Of a stretch of 64,000 nt of DNA, positions 11,901-24,389 are shown in pieces. The notes below the pieces were generated by a model. That model searched no databases. It was given only the letters and a program-made list of their open reading frames with translations, and was not told where the DNA came from. The stretch's first letter is position 1. Each line of letters begins with the position of its first letter. Source of the stretch: Xanthostigma xanthostigma (lineage: Eukaryota; Arthropoda; Insecta; Raphidioptera; Raphidiidae); the NCBI GenBank assembly GCA_963575645.1, contig OY754476.1, forward strand, positions 682,001 through 746,000, read 5' to 3'. The position numbers and the translations under genes are program-made.

Positions 11901-12750
11901 AGGACATATTTTAATAGTTTTATACAATGTGTATTGTGACAGTAATTTTATTAACCTGTACAGTATTTTCATATAATCTCAAAGTTCTTCATTCTACTAA
12001 ATATAACATAACGCCGATGTTTATCCAGCACCGTGCGGCGGTCTGTCAAAAAGAAATTAGTTAGGTAGCTGACACATGCTTTAGTAAATCTTTACTAATA
12101 AGTCAAGTTAATTCTGACATAAGCGCTTTAGACACTCGTGAGGTAATAGTTGCCAGTATGGAACCAATTTTTTCATGTATAATTTCATTGCTGCAAGTCG
12201 AATACTAAATAATAGAGTATTAGACGTTCGAGCGCTCTGGATACATTTTATCGAGCTCGTTGACAAAAGACTGTACATTATTTTGTTAGATAATTCTAAA
12301 ACCACACCTCGCACTTCAGACTTTATAGGCGTCTGAACTTTTCAGAAGTCAGGTGTGAAAGATTTGTTTCAAGGCAAGGCTCAGAACTTATAAGGAGCAT
12401 GGCGCTCAGCAAAATATACATTAGGTATATATATCTACATTTAATATAAGAATATTATGTTGTTTATAATAATAATAAATTCTTCTTTATTTGTAAGATT
12501 CAATACTTTCTTTGTTAACACATGTGTAATGTTGTTAGGTAGTAAAAAAGTGGAAAATTAAACAAAAAAAATCAAGGTTGTTTAAATATAATCAACGGTG
12601 CTAGTCTATTGTCAATGTAAGAATTTGCAGTGTTGTCACTTTCTAACAAACATTACATAAGTAAATATGAGATAGAAGTTTAACAGCGATGTTAATTTTA
12701 ACATTGACCATGCAGAATACCGCCACTAATATTATATGATCAATCTATAG
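11901..12750. other. Non-coding; short shared fragment
   Basis: The block AAAAAGAAATTAGTTAGGTA followed by GCTGACA (about 12048-12076) is also found, slightly changed, at about 20266-20290 and is a fragment of an unidentified dispersed repeat. Nothing else is recognised. Confidence 0.4.
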
Positions 12751-13496
12751 TCTATACTAATATATAAAGCTGAAGAGTTTGTTTGTTTGTTTGGTTGAAC
12801 GCGCTAATCTCAGGAACTACTGGTTCAAATTGAAAAAAAAATTGTTGGATAGCCGATTTATTGAGGAAGGCTATAGATACAATATCACGCTACAACCAAT
12901 AGGAGCGGAGCATTAATGAAAAATGTTGCATAATATATCTCAAAAATAAGCTTCTATTCAGGTGAAATGCACTAACTAAATATACCAATATTAGCGATGT
13001 ATGTTTACAAGCCCGGCTGGCTCAGTCGGTAGAGCATGCGTCTGTAAATTTCAGGGTCGTAGGTCGAGCCCCACGTTGGGCAAAAATATTTTTATTTTTT
13101 TTTTATTTTCTAAATTACTTTATTATAAGGCTTACATTTAAATGTATTTTCATTTTATTTACGACTAATTAAAATTAAATAAATCTAATTGATAGCTCAT
13201 TTAAAAACTGTTATAACTATAGGTATCTATCTAAAAACTATTTTCCTACAGAGTTTTCAATAAAATATTTATTATATTTTATTAATTACAGTAATTTTTG
13301 ATTTAAAAGAAATTTATTACTTAAAAAACTATAAATACTGTTTTTTATCGACAAAAACTTTCAAACGGTAACTCTGATCATCATGAAATTTGGACGCAAC
13401 ATTAATCTCGGTAAACTAAGATGAATGTGCGTACTCATGTCCCTCCCTTCCTAATTCGTTCTTTTGCACCCGGGTGAAACCGGGCGGGACCGCTAG
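12751..13496 (+). mobile_element. Non-autonomous Helitron, family A, copy 1 (746 bp)
   Basis: The 5' end is TCTATACTAATATATAAAGC followed by a run of TTTG repeats. The 3' end is a GC hairpin around CACCCGGGTG and CCGGGCGGGACCG followed by CTAG and then T. A TC start, CTAG end, hairpin about ten bases before the end and no target duplication are the Helitron signature. The interior carries a tRNA-Lys-like segment at 13011-13082. Copies in the opposite orientation lie at 47158-47766 and 57970-58293, sharing the blocks CTCCGCTCCTA and ATGATCGGAGTTAC on the minus-sense strand. No Rep/helicase is encoded. Confidence 0.85.
13011..13082 (+). pseudogene. tRNA-Lys-derived sequence inside the Helitron
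   Basis: The segment starts GCCCGGCTGGCTCAGTCGG, has D-arm TAGAGCATGCG and ends CGAGCCCCACGTTGGGCA. Acceptor stem GCCCGGC/GTTGGGC and internal A and B boxes match metazoan tRNA-Lys. The anticodon arm is decayed and the T-arm lacks one T (AGGTCGAGCC), so it is not a functional tRNA. The same insert is present in the related element at 47158-47766, so it travels with the Helitron family. Confidence 0.75.
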
Positions 13497-14870
13497 TGCA
13501 AAATAAATAAAAGGCATTTATTATACATGAGAGTGTTAACAGATACAAATATAATATAATGTAGTTCGTAGCCGAGCGAAGCCGGGCTGAAAAGCTCAGT
13601 ATAATGCATATTTTCATTATTTTTGACAGTCACTGTCAAAGTTTTATGGAAAATTTAATCACGAGCGTTATATTTTGTTAAGAACGAGAACGTTATCACT
13701 ATAGGGACTAAATTAGTAAATTGAATTAATTCTGAATATTAAGTTGACATAAAATGCTTCAACAGAAAATTATTAATCAAATGACAACGATTAAAATATT
13801 CTTCGTAGAGTAGAGTTGATAAAAACTACACAGTTATTAATAAAACAAAATAACTACAGTAGAATTTATTGTTTAAGAGTAAAAACGGTTAATTCAAGTT
13901 CATTTTAATGACTTTATTTTACGAATTCTATCGTATATAATAATAATATAGAAAAGAACAAGTTTGTATCTACGTTACCTCAATACTCGAGAATCACTGA
14001 ACCGATTTGTAAAATGTTTTTCACTGTTTAACAACCAACTTCTTGGTGCATAATTACGCTACGACAAAATCGGGGATGATCGGTGAGCTATTTATTTAAG
14101 GCAAAAACATCGAGCATTAGATTTTCTTTATCAAGTCGAGCAAATAAATATCCCGATTTTCGACCCGACGCATGTCGAGATTACGAGAAAAAACTTTACA
14201 TACCGAAAAATATCTTTAAAATGTTTTCTCTAATTGATTGTCAATTAAAACAATACAATAAACAAGAATACTTAAATTAGAAAATATTTTTTTGAAGCAA
14301 ACTGTTACTTAATCATAGGTGACTAACTATACAGGCTTAAACGAAGATGGATGGTTGACTTTACGCAGAACGTCTGAAAAATACAAAATGCTATTCGTTC
14401 TTCGCTGTATCTCCATTCAATTTCATATTCACCTCTTCTCCCTCCCTACGTCAAGTTTCCATTCTCCACAACAAACTCATTCTCCACCATCTTCTGGCAA
14501 ACTTAAAGCTCCAGCATAAATCCGATGGAAAATTTTTTGATCGATATATCATAAAGACACATATAATGATTATAATGTATTCTGCACAAAGTATACTCCA
14601 GATTCTCAAGTCATTTATGCAAAAGCACAAACACTGTTCCTTTCTGAAAGTTTTTCAATGCATTATACCGAATGTTTACAAATAAAGCTATAGTTTTTAA
14701 TTTATCCCATACAAAGTGTATAGAACATTATTTTAAACGTAGGTAGTGTAAATAATTATAGTTTGTCCGGAAATATTTTTATAAAATACTAGAAAACATA
14801 CCTCATTTTAACATACAAAATTATACCGGAACATGTTCATTCTGTTTTTAATTTCAAAAGGATAATATTC
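13497..14870. other. Non-coding, no element resolved
   Basis: There is a GC-rich scrap CCGAGCGAAGCCGGGCTG near 13573, which resembles the GC-rich end of another Helitron, but no complete element could be delimited. Open frames at 14083-14280 and 14319-14519 have no family character. Confidence 0.35.
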
Positions 14871-15642
14871 AGGACTATTCCGCTAATGTTAACCACCGTG
14901 ATTACCAAGTGTTTATCAAAATAAACACTTTGTGTAATCACTTTTGTATGTTTCGTATTCTGCTAAGGAACGTGACTAGCACGAGTGTTTAAATTGATCA
15001 CGTGACGTCTTTATAAGAGTGGATAAGTTGTAACTGGTAAATGGGTGTTGTTAGCTGTCACTATAGTAGTTTTTTGAATAAAAACAGATAGCGAAATATT
15101 TCACTCAATTATTTTGGATTTAAATGAGAATGAAAACAGTTTTTTGTTGTTCGAAAACTCAAATTATAGCGCTCTAATATTTCATTTTTTATTCACAATG
15201 ATTGATTCTGTTGGTGATAGTTTTCCACACAACATATTTTTAATAGCGTCAATATAATCTAAGATCAATTTGTATTGATAAACTGGCATTTTTTGTCTTC
15301 TTTTCGCAATTTCAATCGCCATTATTAGAAATAGTTATTTTAGCACCTACAAGAATACAAACGTACAGCGTGCTTGTCACTTGATAACGATAAACTGACA
15401 TAGAAGCAGGCACGTGACCACTATAACCATGGTAGCCACACAGAAATGACAGTTTATAGGTGCGTTTTTTGAAAACCAGTGATAAAAAAGATATTTTGTA
15501 AACACTCGCCTAATCACTTGTCATTAATGCTTTACCTGAATACCATGTTAAACATAAGTGATTACAGACAGTGTTTATACATTTTTTAATTACTGTGGTT
15601 ACCTAAGCACAGTGATTAGAACTCAAATAGCAGAATACGGCT
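14871..15642. repeat. Degraded inverted-repeat element
   Basis: The left side reads TATTCCGCTAATGTTAACCA and then GTGATTAC and GTGTTTAT. The right side in reverse complement reads GTATTCTGCTATTTG and then GGTAACCACAG, TGTATAAACACTG and GTAATCACTTATG. The same words occur in roughly the same order on both sides, so this is probably an old inverted-repeat transposon. Target duplications could not be fixed. Confidence 0.4.
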
Positions 15643-16114
15643 AATTATTTAGAGCGGATTTTAGCATTTCATTAGTAATTTTAAAATAGAAATCACGCTG
15701 ACAAAGGGAGCCAGTCTGTAGCTAGAAAAATAAAATAAATAACTAATTGCATAAATTGCTCGTTTCGTCTGAACTTCTGTAAAATTCTTTTAGTTTCTGC
15801 AGACATTATACTCGTATATGACATTACTGCGTTACTTGGAATATGAATTAAAATTAAATAAATCTTTCATCAACTTTATACCATAAAGAAGCGTTAATGT
15901 CATTAACAAACTTTTTGTTTTATTTTCTTTATTATTATTTCTTTTCATATTTATTTCAATAACACCAAAGGCGTTGTATTTTTTTATCAAGTTTGCATTT
16001 TAATTTAAAATACATGAAACATACAGGGTATACCAAACAGTTATTTTATAGTCTTCAATTCACATTTAATCTTCCAAACTTTCTTACATATTTTTCTGCG
16101 ACTCTACTCGCAGG

Positions 16115-16399
16115 CAGGGCCCGATCCAGCTATTTCGCCGCTCCGGGCAAAATAATATTTGCCGCCTTTTACCCATGCGTTGTTCCATATTCCACATTTT
16201 ATTTTTGTAATCTACTAAGATATGATGTGAAATTTCAGTGATGTCAATAGTAATAATATATTCTAACAACTTTTGTGTAGGGTGTGGTTTTTTTTGTTTA
16301 ACCATCTTTCAAATTTTCGCCGCCGACGCCGCGCCGCCCTAAATTTTACCGCCCCGGGCAAATGCCCGGTTTGCCCCCCCCCCCCTTGATCGGGCCCTG
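16115..16399. mobile_element. hAT miniature element (285 bp)
   Basis: The terminal repeats CAGGGCCCGATC / GATCGGGCCCTG are perfect over 12 bp, and 8-bp duplications CTCGCAGG flank the element (16107-16114 and 16400-16407). Next to each terminus is a GC-rich block with CCGGGCAAA (CCGCTCCGGGCAAAATAA on the left; CCCCGGGCAAATGCCCGG on the right), followed by a C-run. It has no coding capacity. It is a non-autonomous hAT element. Confidence 0.9.
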
Positions 16400-17327
16400 C
16401 TCGCAGGATGCTATTAGCAAAGCTTAAAAATACAAAATAACGATGCGGTTCATTTTACATTTTTAGAATAATTTTATAAAAGCTTAATTCTATATGTTTA
16501 AATATCTTAATTAATTTAGTAATCGAAAAGACACCAATATTTGTCGAAAATGTAGTTACATATAGTAATTACTTTATAGAATTAATTAGAATTATTCATT
16601 TGCGGGACAGAATTAATCTTAAATTCCTGGATACGACTTAAGCCGACGAACTCCGGCCTTCTGACAACGTTAACAAGAACATATCTACTTTTCGATTAAA
16701 TAAAGAGCTATGAAGCTCTGGCGAATTTAATATTAGGACTGTTTAAGACCATAGATGTCCATTCAGTGTGAATCCAACTCACCGACTGTAAGTGTAGGTA
16801 CTATCATCCTACGTACATACATGTACGCCGTCGTAACATCTAATTAACGAGCATGTAACAAGGGCTTAGGGAGAAACAAACGCATTCTGTTCTCTACCGT
16901 CTGTCTGTACGTCTGTTCCAACGTCCGTTCTTGTTCATTCCATTTGTCCAACACCATTCCAGAGTTACCCTTTCTCCAACTTTACCTTACATGCGCGCGT
17001 AAAACCATTAGGTTATACATAATTATACAACTGACTTATTCATCTTAATATGCTAAAAATCTCTTGCGTTTTAAAATTACAAGTATTTACTATTGCATAC
17101 AATTATGACTTTAAACTTACGAAATGACGATAATCCGGTACAGTTAGTTCTACGGCCACACACTCGACGAGTGGCATGGGAAGTGGCGAGGAAAGGAGGC
17201 AGGAACGTAGTGTGGCCGCATTACTCGCCATGCCGCACGTCATGCTGCTCGTCATGCCCAGTGCTCCCTTTTATTGTCGGTTTTTTGTGCGCGAGTCAAA
17301 AGACCGGCAATAGAGCACGAATATGAG

Positions 17328-17813
17328 CAGCGGCGGCCTTAGGGGTGACGAACAGGCCAATCGCCCGGGGCCTCGCGCAACAACCCGAGCAAATTTTATT
17401 AAATATAGATTTTTTAGCTATATTTTTTTATTTAAAACTTTTGACTTTGCTCCTTAATTATTTATTAAGGTTATAACATAACGGTAAATTTAAAGTTCGA
17501 GATTGTTTTGAGTTTTGGTGGACGGATTATTAGATAAATAATGATTTTTACCTCCCGTAGTCCACAGCATATTCACATTAATTAAGTTGTGAATTATATC
17601 AGACAACACTGCGGCTATCCTGATTGTTAGGCCCGACAGCGGCATTTGATTTTTTCTTAAATATAGCCTAACAATCAGGACAGCCGCAGTGTTGTCTGAT
17701 ATAATTCACAACTTAATTTAGACCTACTTTCGCATCACATAATTTTCACGAAGGCCAAAGGGACTCGCAAAGACCTGCCGCCCGGAGCCTCGCAAAGGGT
17801 AAGGCCGCCTCTG
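17328..17813. mobile_element. hAT element nested in another element (486 bp)
   Basis: The termini CAGCGGCGGCCTTAGGG and (reverse complement of the right end) CAGAGGCGGCCTTACCC are flanked by identical 8-bp copies of AATATGAG (17320-17327 and 17814-17821). The centre contains a long hairpin (17581-17717). There is no transposase frame. Confidence 0.85.
17581..17717. repeat. 52-bp inverted repeat with 33-bp spacer
   Basis: The left arm 17581-17632 (starts ATTAAGTTGTGAATTATATC) is repeated inverted at 17666-17717 with a single mismatch. The near-identity of the arms is much higher than that of the ends of the host hAT element, so the hairpin is young or has been gene-converted. As RNA it would fold into a stem of about 52 bp. 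Confidence 0.85.
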
Positions 17814-18730
17814 AATATGAGTAGCTCGAGTAGAGCAGTGTGTGGCCGCTTAGGGCAACATCGCGGCAACACGATGAGCAGAGCGAGAAGCAGTGCGAAA
17901 AGTATAGTCTGGCCGTAGGGTAAGACTTGTTGGAGTAATAAAATTCCAAAGTCATGTACAGTTGCGGGGTTAATATAATTTACATTTTTTATTCATCTAG
18001 TTACCGATTTTTTTAGCATAGTTTTTGCATTATTTTTAGACATTCACATTTTGTAAATATTCTAGTTGCTAAGCTACTGCCTTTTGATGAACATACACTG
18101 AAAAAAGTCAAATGTAAACAATACCGTCCGCAACGCAGTCTTCTTTCATTAAGTCTTACATGTGTTTGGGTTAACCAAATCTTGTTTATTTTTTGATCAC
18201 ATAAATGCAGTTTTTGTGTATGTAGGAGGTTGTCAGCACAGAAAACAAATGTCGATTGTTTTTAAAGATAAAAGTTCAAAATGCCTAGAAAATGTTCGAT
18301 GAGGCAATTGTACAAAAAAGTATGTTAAATACATGTATATACAATAGCACAGAAGAGAATCTCTAACGAGATTCTCCGATTAAATAAAATCGATTTGAAA
18401 TTCTACAATACATTTCTTATAGGGAAACGTGTGTAGTCAAAATCGAAGATCTAATTAAAACAGATTTTCCGAGAATGCGTTCGACCCGGAATGAAACTAT
18501 AATTTAGCCGCACATTTTGTGGATACTTTTGGTTCGCTACGTTTGAGCGCTGCTTTAGTAACAAGAATAAGCACGACTAGTATGTAGACAGGCATGAGAT
18601 ATGGAATTCGTATAGCCTCGTCGAGCTCTCACAGCTCACCACTAACTCGCAGACACAACGCTTGCCTACATTACATACGGTAAATACTGTTGTTAACGAG
18701 GGAAGAGCCGAATAAGGGAAACACATGACG

Positions 18731-18745
18731 TACACACACACACAC
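18731..18745. repeat. (CA)n microsatellite
   Basis: This is a short run of alternating CA, seven units, in otherwise unremarkable non-coding DNA. Confidence 0.8.
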
Positions 18746-19105
18746 TCGTCTCAAAACATCTACAAACATCCCAGAACAACAACAAAAAACATGTAATATC
18801 AATTTACTGGCCTCAACCATTCACCACGTTGACACTAATTGATTTTGTCCTCAAAAACTATAACAAATTTCTACAATTTCATTTCGCGGCTTTGCTCACG
18901 TCGTTGTTGATTTTGAGAGCAATCTTAACCTAAAAGAGGTCAGATAAAAAGTATCCCTATGTTTTAAGTATAGGAAACAAATAATAGTTTTAAACAAAAT
19001 GGGTTCAGCCGTTTTTTGATGATGCTGGTACAAAAAAAATAATGGAAACACGTTTCGTCGCGAATCATTCAAAATCGACTCACAACCCACAGTTTAATAA
19101 TCACG

Positions 19106-19609
19106 TCATATAATATATTAATACGCTAAGGTTAAAGATGTTTGCCTCCCTTTTTAGAAAAAAAACTCACAATTTCTCCACATAAATTATATATCATTTT
19201 ACAGATAATTGCTTGCTCTACTGACATCGACAACTAAAAAAATTATCATTGGTTTGTTTTTGTAAATTAATTAAAATACAGCAACGCTGAACAACGTCTG
19301 CCATCTAACGGCTTTAATTTTTAAACAGCGAGCAACGCTGAACAACGTCACAGCAATGCTGCATGGTGCCATCTGACGGCTTAGCTCAACGCTTTTGCTA
19401 CTTGCGCCTCTATATGACAATTTTAGTAAAATATTTCTTCGATCTGTCATCTGAGCTTCATATTGTAATACAACAAAAAGAAGAACGTTATAAGCAGTGT
19501 GCAAAATTAGAAACGAATTGAATACCTGCAATCATATTTAAAAAATAATCTTGTAAAGTGATAATTATTATACTTATTTAGTGCGAATAATTCGCACAGG
19601 TCACACTAG
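19106..19609 (+). mobile_element. Non-autonomous Helitron, family B, copy 1 (504 bp)
   Basis: The 5' end is TCATATAATATATTAATACG. The 3' end is a 17-nt palindrome GTGCGAATAATTCGCAC (19581-19597), then eight bases, then CTAG followed by T. These are Helitron hallmarks. Three other copies occur at 26167-26757, 59807-60399 and 61428-61817. An open frame of up to 94 residues runs through several copies on the strand opposite the Helitron direction, but nothing in it suggests a protein. The shorter length here reflects loss of one internal repeat module found in copies 2 and 3. Confidence 0.85.
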
Positions 19610-19789
19610 TGATATTTTATTATGAGCCTCGTGTGTCAAGGGAGATTTTACTGTAGTTTGAAAACATAAAACGCTAAATTATATAGAACGACAGTACGAG
19701 ACCAACAGTTACAAGATTCTATCATTCTATGCACTAAGCACGTCAAGTGTTTGTTTTCTTTTCCTTCGTTACATACAGAAAAAAGAAAA

Positions 19790-20003
19790 CAATAAAAAAA
19801 GGTTAAACAAAGCGAAGATAAAATGAGACCTATGCAAAGCTGTGAGATAAAGAGAAAATTGAATGTTCTAACTGTACATATGTTGTATAGAATTCACATA
19901 AAAAAGAAAGCAACAAAGTAATAAAGAATAAACAAAGCGTAGATAAAAGTTAGGTGTAAGGAAAGCTGTAAGATAAAGACAAAAATTGAATGCTTTCACA
20001 TAC
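19790..20003. repeat. Diverged tandem duplication
   Basis: A block containing AAACAAAGCGAAGATAAAA, AAAGCTGTGAGATAAAGA and AAAATTGAATG (from about 19790) recurs about 130 bp later (from about 19920) with point changes. Confidence 0.55.
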
Positions 20004-23000
20004 GTTTGACAAGAAGTGTTTCTGGACATCCATGGTCGAATTGATAAAATGCGACTCAAATTATTATCATTTTGAACTTAAAAAATTCCTGATTTTACCA
20101 TTCCAACTCCACAATAAATTATTTAGGTTTCAAAATTTTACAATGCTTGTTCGTTTTGAGGTCCCCCAAGTTCAAAAAACATATTTTTGAAAAAAGTCTG
20201 TTTGCCTGTTAGTTTCGGAAATATTTTTAAAAAAATCAGCTGTTCTCCTGCTCCGAATATCTGCCAAAAAGAAATCAGGTAGCTGACAAGCATGCTTTGT
20301 TTAATTTTTACATGTGAAACTAAATTATGTAACCATGCAAATCGATAGCAATTACAATATTTATTACTAGTCGTTACTCGCGTCGCCGCACGCGTTAACA
20401 GAAATTATTTATTATATGTTAAATTTCAACATTTTGAAGTTGGAATGGCCAATTAGCTGGATTTTTTAACAATAAAAAAAAATTGAATGTAAATTATAAG
20501 CAAAGCATATTGTTCCTGAAATGATTTTTTAAAATAGTATTTTGAAATTTTCGGCCCTTGTGTTTCTCTTTGATTACAAAGTGTCGATGGAATGTACCGG
20601 ATTGGTTTAGAAATTACTAAAAAATAATAAAATTTCGGGACAGACTATATCAGAAAATGTAACAAGACACCCTAATGAAAGCTATAACAAGAAAACCTAT
20701 ACATAATATGACATACCTACTTAATCAAGTTCATATCAGAATAATGTCTTGAAAGCTGTCGCATCTGAAAATTATGGTTACTTCCTTGACGTTACGTAAC
20801 CAAAACCATTTACACAAATATATCTGTGACCACAATGTGAAGTGGATTATTACAAATTTCAGTAATTTATCTTACAATATCTTCATATATATATTTTTTA
20901 TGTTTGCTTTGGTGTAATATTATTAAATATAAATATAACTGAGACTGCAACATGTTTTCTTGCCATTTTTTTATAATTTTGCATCTCTTGGTTCTAAAAG
21001 ACCAGAAAAAAAATTTCCAACAGGCCAAATTTGCAGTCAAGTCCAAACAAACAAATATCAATATAGACACTTATTTAATATTATTATTTTCATATCGAAG
21101 TGATTTCTTAATATAAATAAGAAGTTTCGTTGCTTTTTCTAATTTATCCAGCTTTCTACACTTAAATTTAGATTTTTTTATTTTGCATGTTAAACTTCCC
21201 GATTTAGTAAAACAATTATCTGGCACCGTTGCTTATGAAACATTCTTGCCCGTCTGCGGCGGGCTATCATGAGGTATTTTCCGTACTACTTACAATTAAT
21301 TTTGATAAAAAATGTCAGTGTTCTTTTAAATAGAATATATATTTGTCTGTTGCACCTTGTATTAAATAAATGATAGCCCTAACAGAATATAAATACTATC
21401 AAGTGTCCGACGGCAAAAAGAAATAAATTACTAGGACAAAACGATAAACAATACCTACTAGGTATACCCATAATATATCTACAGTTAAACTACAGCAATT
21501 TGCACTAATTAAATTAGGGGAATTCCGTCTTCACATTATCTGTAGTAAATGAACTGGAAATATTCAACTGAAATCGCTCAACTTTAAATTTATTATTACT
21601 TTTTAAGGACACTAACAGCTGAGATCATTTGAGTTAAACAGCAATTATTGTTTCAAATTTATAACATTTAAAAAAAATGGAAAACTCAATTATGAATTGA
21701 CTCTTTAACCAATTCTCGGATTAGAATCTCGGAACTGGGGGTTTTTAATTCAGGCGTCATGGAAACTCAATCTTCAAATACACATTCAAATGATCAGGTA
21801 AGATACATTTTCGTCGTAAGGCAAGCAAAAACGCGGGTAGAGGATAAAATTCCAAGAACAAAATGGAAAATCAGATAATTAAAAAATATAAATACAAATT
21901 ACTTAAATCTTACTTACAAAAATAACCCAAATACTTCAAAGTCAATAAATCAAGTTTAGTATTTTTAAATATACTTATCATGCATCTATGTTATATAAAG
22001 TAAACATAACAAAAACACTGTCAAATATCAATGAAAATATCTGTGAATCTAGGGCACTGTTTTCTATATCAATAGTTAAAATCAATATACTATTCTTATA
22101 CTTTTAGCGTGGACTTATATTCTTATACACAACTAGGGATGACCAAACATTTCCAATTCCGTTTAAAAAATAAATAAAATAAAATCGGTAATTGAAGTGT
22201 TAGGAAACTTAAGATTTTCCAATTTCTATCGCATCAATAAATCAGACACTCAAAAATAAAATAAAAAGCTACAGATGAAACATCTATAATTCGCAACATT
22301 TTGTTTTTGGGTAAAAGGAGACTAGATCCCTCTTAACAAAATTAAGTAACAATTTAACTGACATTTGCTTTTCTGTGTCACTTCAAACTTTATAGCTGAG
22401 TCAGTCAAAAAACAAAAATAGAATCGAAAGAGATAAATAAGCGCGCGAATATTTGAATCAGTACGTCTTTTAGGTGAAACAGAAAAATAAAGAAAATCTG
22501 ACATGGCCAGTTTTAGTATGAGGTTTGTGAAAACGTGTATTGTTTGATAAAATAAACAGAGTACAATGAACCGAAACTTTAGCAGGCATCAACGGAATTG
22601 TTTCCATCCCTATATATAACAAGAGTTTGGGGTAAGGGTAAGTGTGGGGCAAGGTATAAACTATACACGTGCGGACATAAAACTGTATCGCATTTACCCC
22701 GCGCTACCTTACCTGCCCACCGCATTCAGTCGGTTCACACGCAAAGCTCTATTTCTATTCCAGTTTAATAGGTAAACTCTTATTTGGCTGCTTAATTGCT
22801 TTTTTAACTTAGCTAATGCGTGAGCGGAGGTCAAATATGTATAGGTTAGACACGAGTTGTTAGCCACTGCAATATTTATATCGTTAGATTTATATTATAT
22901 ACAACACTAGGAACTTTTGTCTCGCGTAACATTTATAAATCTATCGAATTTTTACGACAAATCAAATAAAAAAGTGTTGACGTCAATTGACTGATAGAAA

Positions 23001-23121
23001 ATAATACGGGGAACTTAATTTGGTCTCACAAATAATATAATTTATCACAACATCCTTAGTGCAGTAGTGAATTCTTTTATTACTAAATTAATACCACAGC
23101 CATACAGGGCAGTGACAACTA
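20004..23121. other. AT-rich non-coding stretch
   Basis: About 3 kb without a recognisable gene or element boundary. A phrase CTCGGATTAGAATCTCGGAA near 21715 recurs as CTCGGATTAGAACTTGGGAA near 33095, a short remnant of a dispersed repeat. Open frames here are short and lack family features. Confidence 0.4.
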
Positions 23122-23123
23122 TA

Positions 23124-23693
23124 CAGTATGTAAACGTGTAAGGTGCACATAGGGAAATTAGCATTGAGAAAAAATACTTGGATCAGAGTTAGCCATGACT
23201 GAATTATGTTATTTCTATTGAAATATCGTGGTAATCTTGAGGATTTCATTTTATTTTGATTTATTTTTATTTTACTTGGCTTTTTTAATAATAAAAAGCT
23301 CTTATAAATCATTATTTTAATTTTTTTGTACAAAAATAAAACAAAAAAACAACTCCATCTGTTTGGAAACATTTTATTCAAAAATTGTCTGATTGGTATG
23401 ACGTATCCGCGTTGGTAAATCAGTGACCCAATGTCTTTAGGTTCAACACGAATAGGCGGAAATATTTGATCTCGCACCATATTTAAGTATTTTTGGGAAT
23501 TTAATGTCCCATTAATAAAAAAAGTCCGATTATGTTGTAATCATCTGAATATTTTCTTCGGTAGTATACACATTCATTTTGCAAAAGAATATTATCTGTC
23601 AAATTGAAAAACAAGATTTCAGGGCTTACTCTGATCCAGTCATTTTGTCCCAATGTTAATTTCCCTATGTGCATCTTACGTGTTTACATACTG
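23124..23693. mobile_element. Tc1/mariner deletion derivative, copy 1 (570 bp)
   Basis: The left end CAGTATGTAAACGTGTAAGG and the right end CTTACGTGTTTACATACTG are inverted repeats. The inverted similarity continues through GTGCACATAGGGAAATTA and into TTGGATCAGAGT. TA flanks both sides. The interior keeps part of the transposase on the minus strand (23355-23528). A second copy is at 48459-49016 in the same orientation. Terminal repeats of nearly 80 bp, TA target and transposase motifs place it in Tc1/mariner. Confidence 0.88.
23355..23528 (-). pseudogene. Mariner-type transposase fragment
   Basis: The minus-strand reading gives RTFFINGTLNSQKYLNMVRD, then QIFPPIRV, and further on IRQFLNKMFPNRW. 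These match the central catalytic core of mariner-like transposases, around the second aspartate of the DDE/D triad (pattern F..G..N...Y..ML....P.L, then wfqQDGA, then vr.fL...FP.RWIGR). The QDGA segment is degraded to YQRG, so a catalytic aspartate is missing. The N-terminal helix-turn-helix and the C-terminal SPDLTP region are deleted. Confidence 0.7.
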
Positions 23694-24389
23694 TATAATA
23701 AACTGTATGTTTAAAAATGATTTTAAGAAAACCTAAAGACGCTGATTGCAATAAGCACATGCAATTTTCTATATCTCTTGTGGTTTAGAAGTTAATTTTT
23801 TTTTTCATCATAATACTACATTGCAATAATATTCGAACTAAATTATATAATCTTTACAGATCATTAATTGGCCAGTAAGATTCAGAGTTGACTATTGTCA
23901 CTATTAATAAAATGTATTATAATATGATACGTTTAGTGCTAAAATAAATTCACTGTAGAATCACATGGAATTTATCATGTTATGGATGCAAAGAAGTGTT
24001 ACAATGATGATAAACTCATATGACAGATTGTTCTATTATAATAAAAGGTAACGTTCGTGGTGGAAGCGCAAGGTCGACCCGGCATATGTGGTGGAGAATA
24101 CATGCTTGATCTACGATAAAGTTGTTATATATTATATGAAGAAAAAAATCAATATTCGGTGAGATACATCAGTTTTACAATAATATACAGGGAATAATCG
24201 AAAGTTAGCGCACACCTTTTACCGAAAGTCGCTAATAATACGCGTTGACGCATTATTTTAAACAAAATTTTTCCCATTAGATATATGAAAACGCGAATAT
24301 CTAACCGTAAGTTACTACTGGGATATGCTTTTTTGGTACACCAAGCACCAAAAAAGGGGTTTTAACTGTCCATATCCCCGAATATATTA
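23694..24389. other. Non-coding, nothing recognised
   Basis: No element ends or open frames of interest were seen between the mariner copy and the alternating-repeat array. Confidence 0.35.

Larger units (their letters stand above)
17150..17918. mobile_element. Inverted-repeat element interrupted by a hAT insertion
   Basis: CTACGGCCACACACTCG at the left is inverted at the right as TAGTCTGGCCGTAG. Inside are GC-rich segments with repeated GTGTGGCCGC (about 17210 and 17843). The hAT element 17328-17813 splits it, so this element is older. A target duplication was not clear. Confidence 0.5.

Noticed and set aside
11716..11976. 86-codon plus frame
   Set aside because: It crosses the right end of the Harbinger-type element into flanking DNA; the meaningful remnant is the MADF-like frame on the other strand.
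13011..13082. Functional tRNA-Lys gene
   Set aside because: The anticodon arm does not pair and the T-arm lacks a base. The same segment is embedded in several Helitron copies.
19271..19531. Minus frame of 86 codons, repeated at 26461-26679 and 60041-60325
   Set aside because: It lies inside Helitron family B copies on the opposite strand and differs between copies by frame-altering changes. There is no sign of protein selection.
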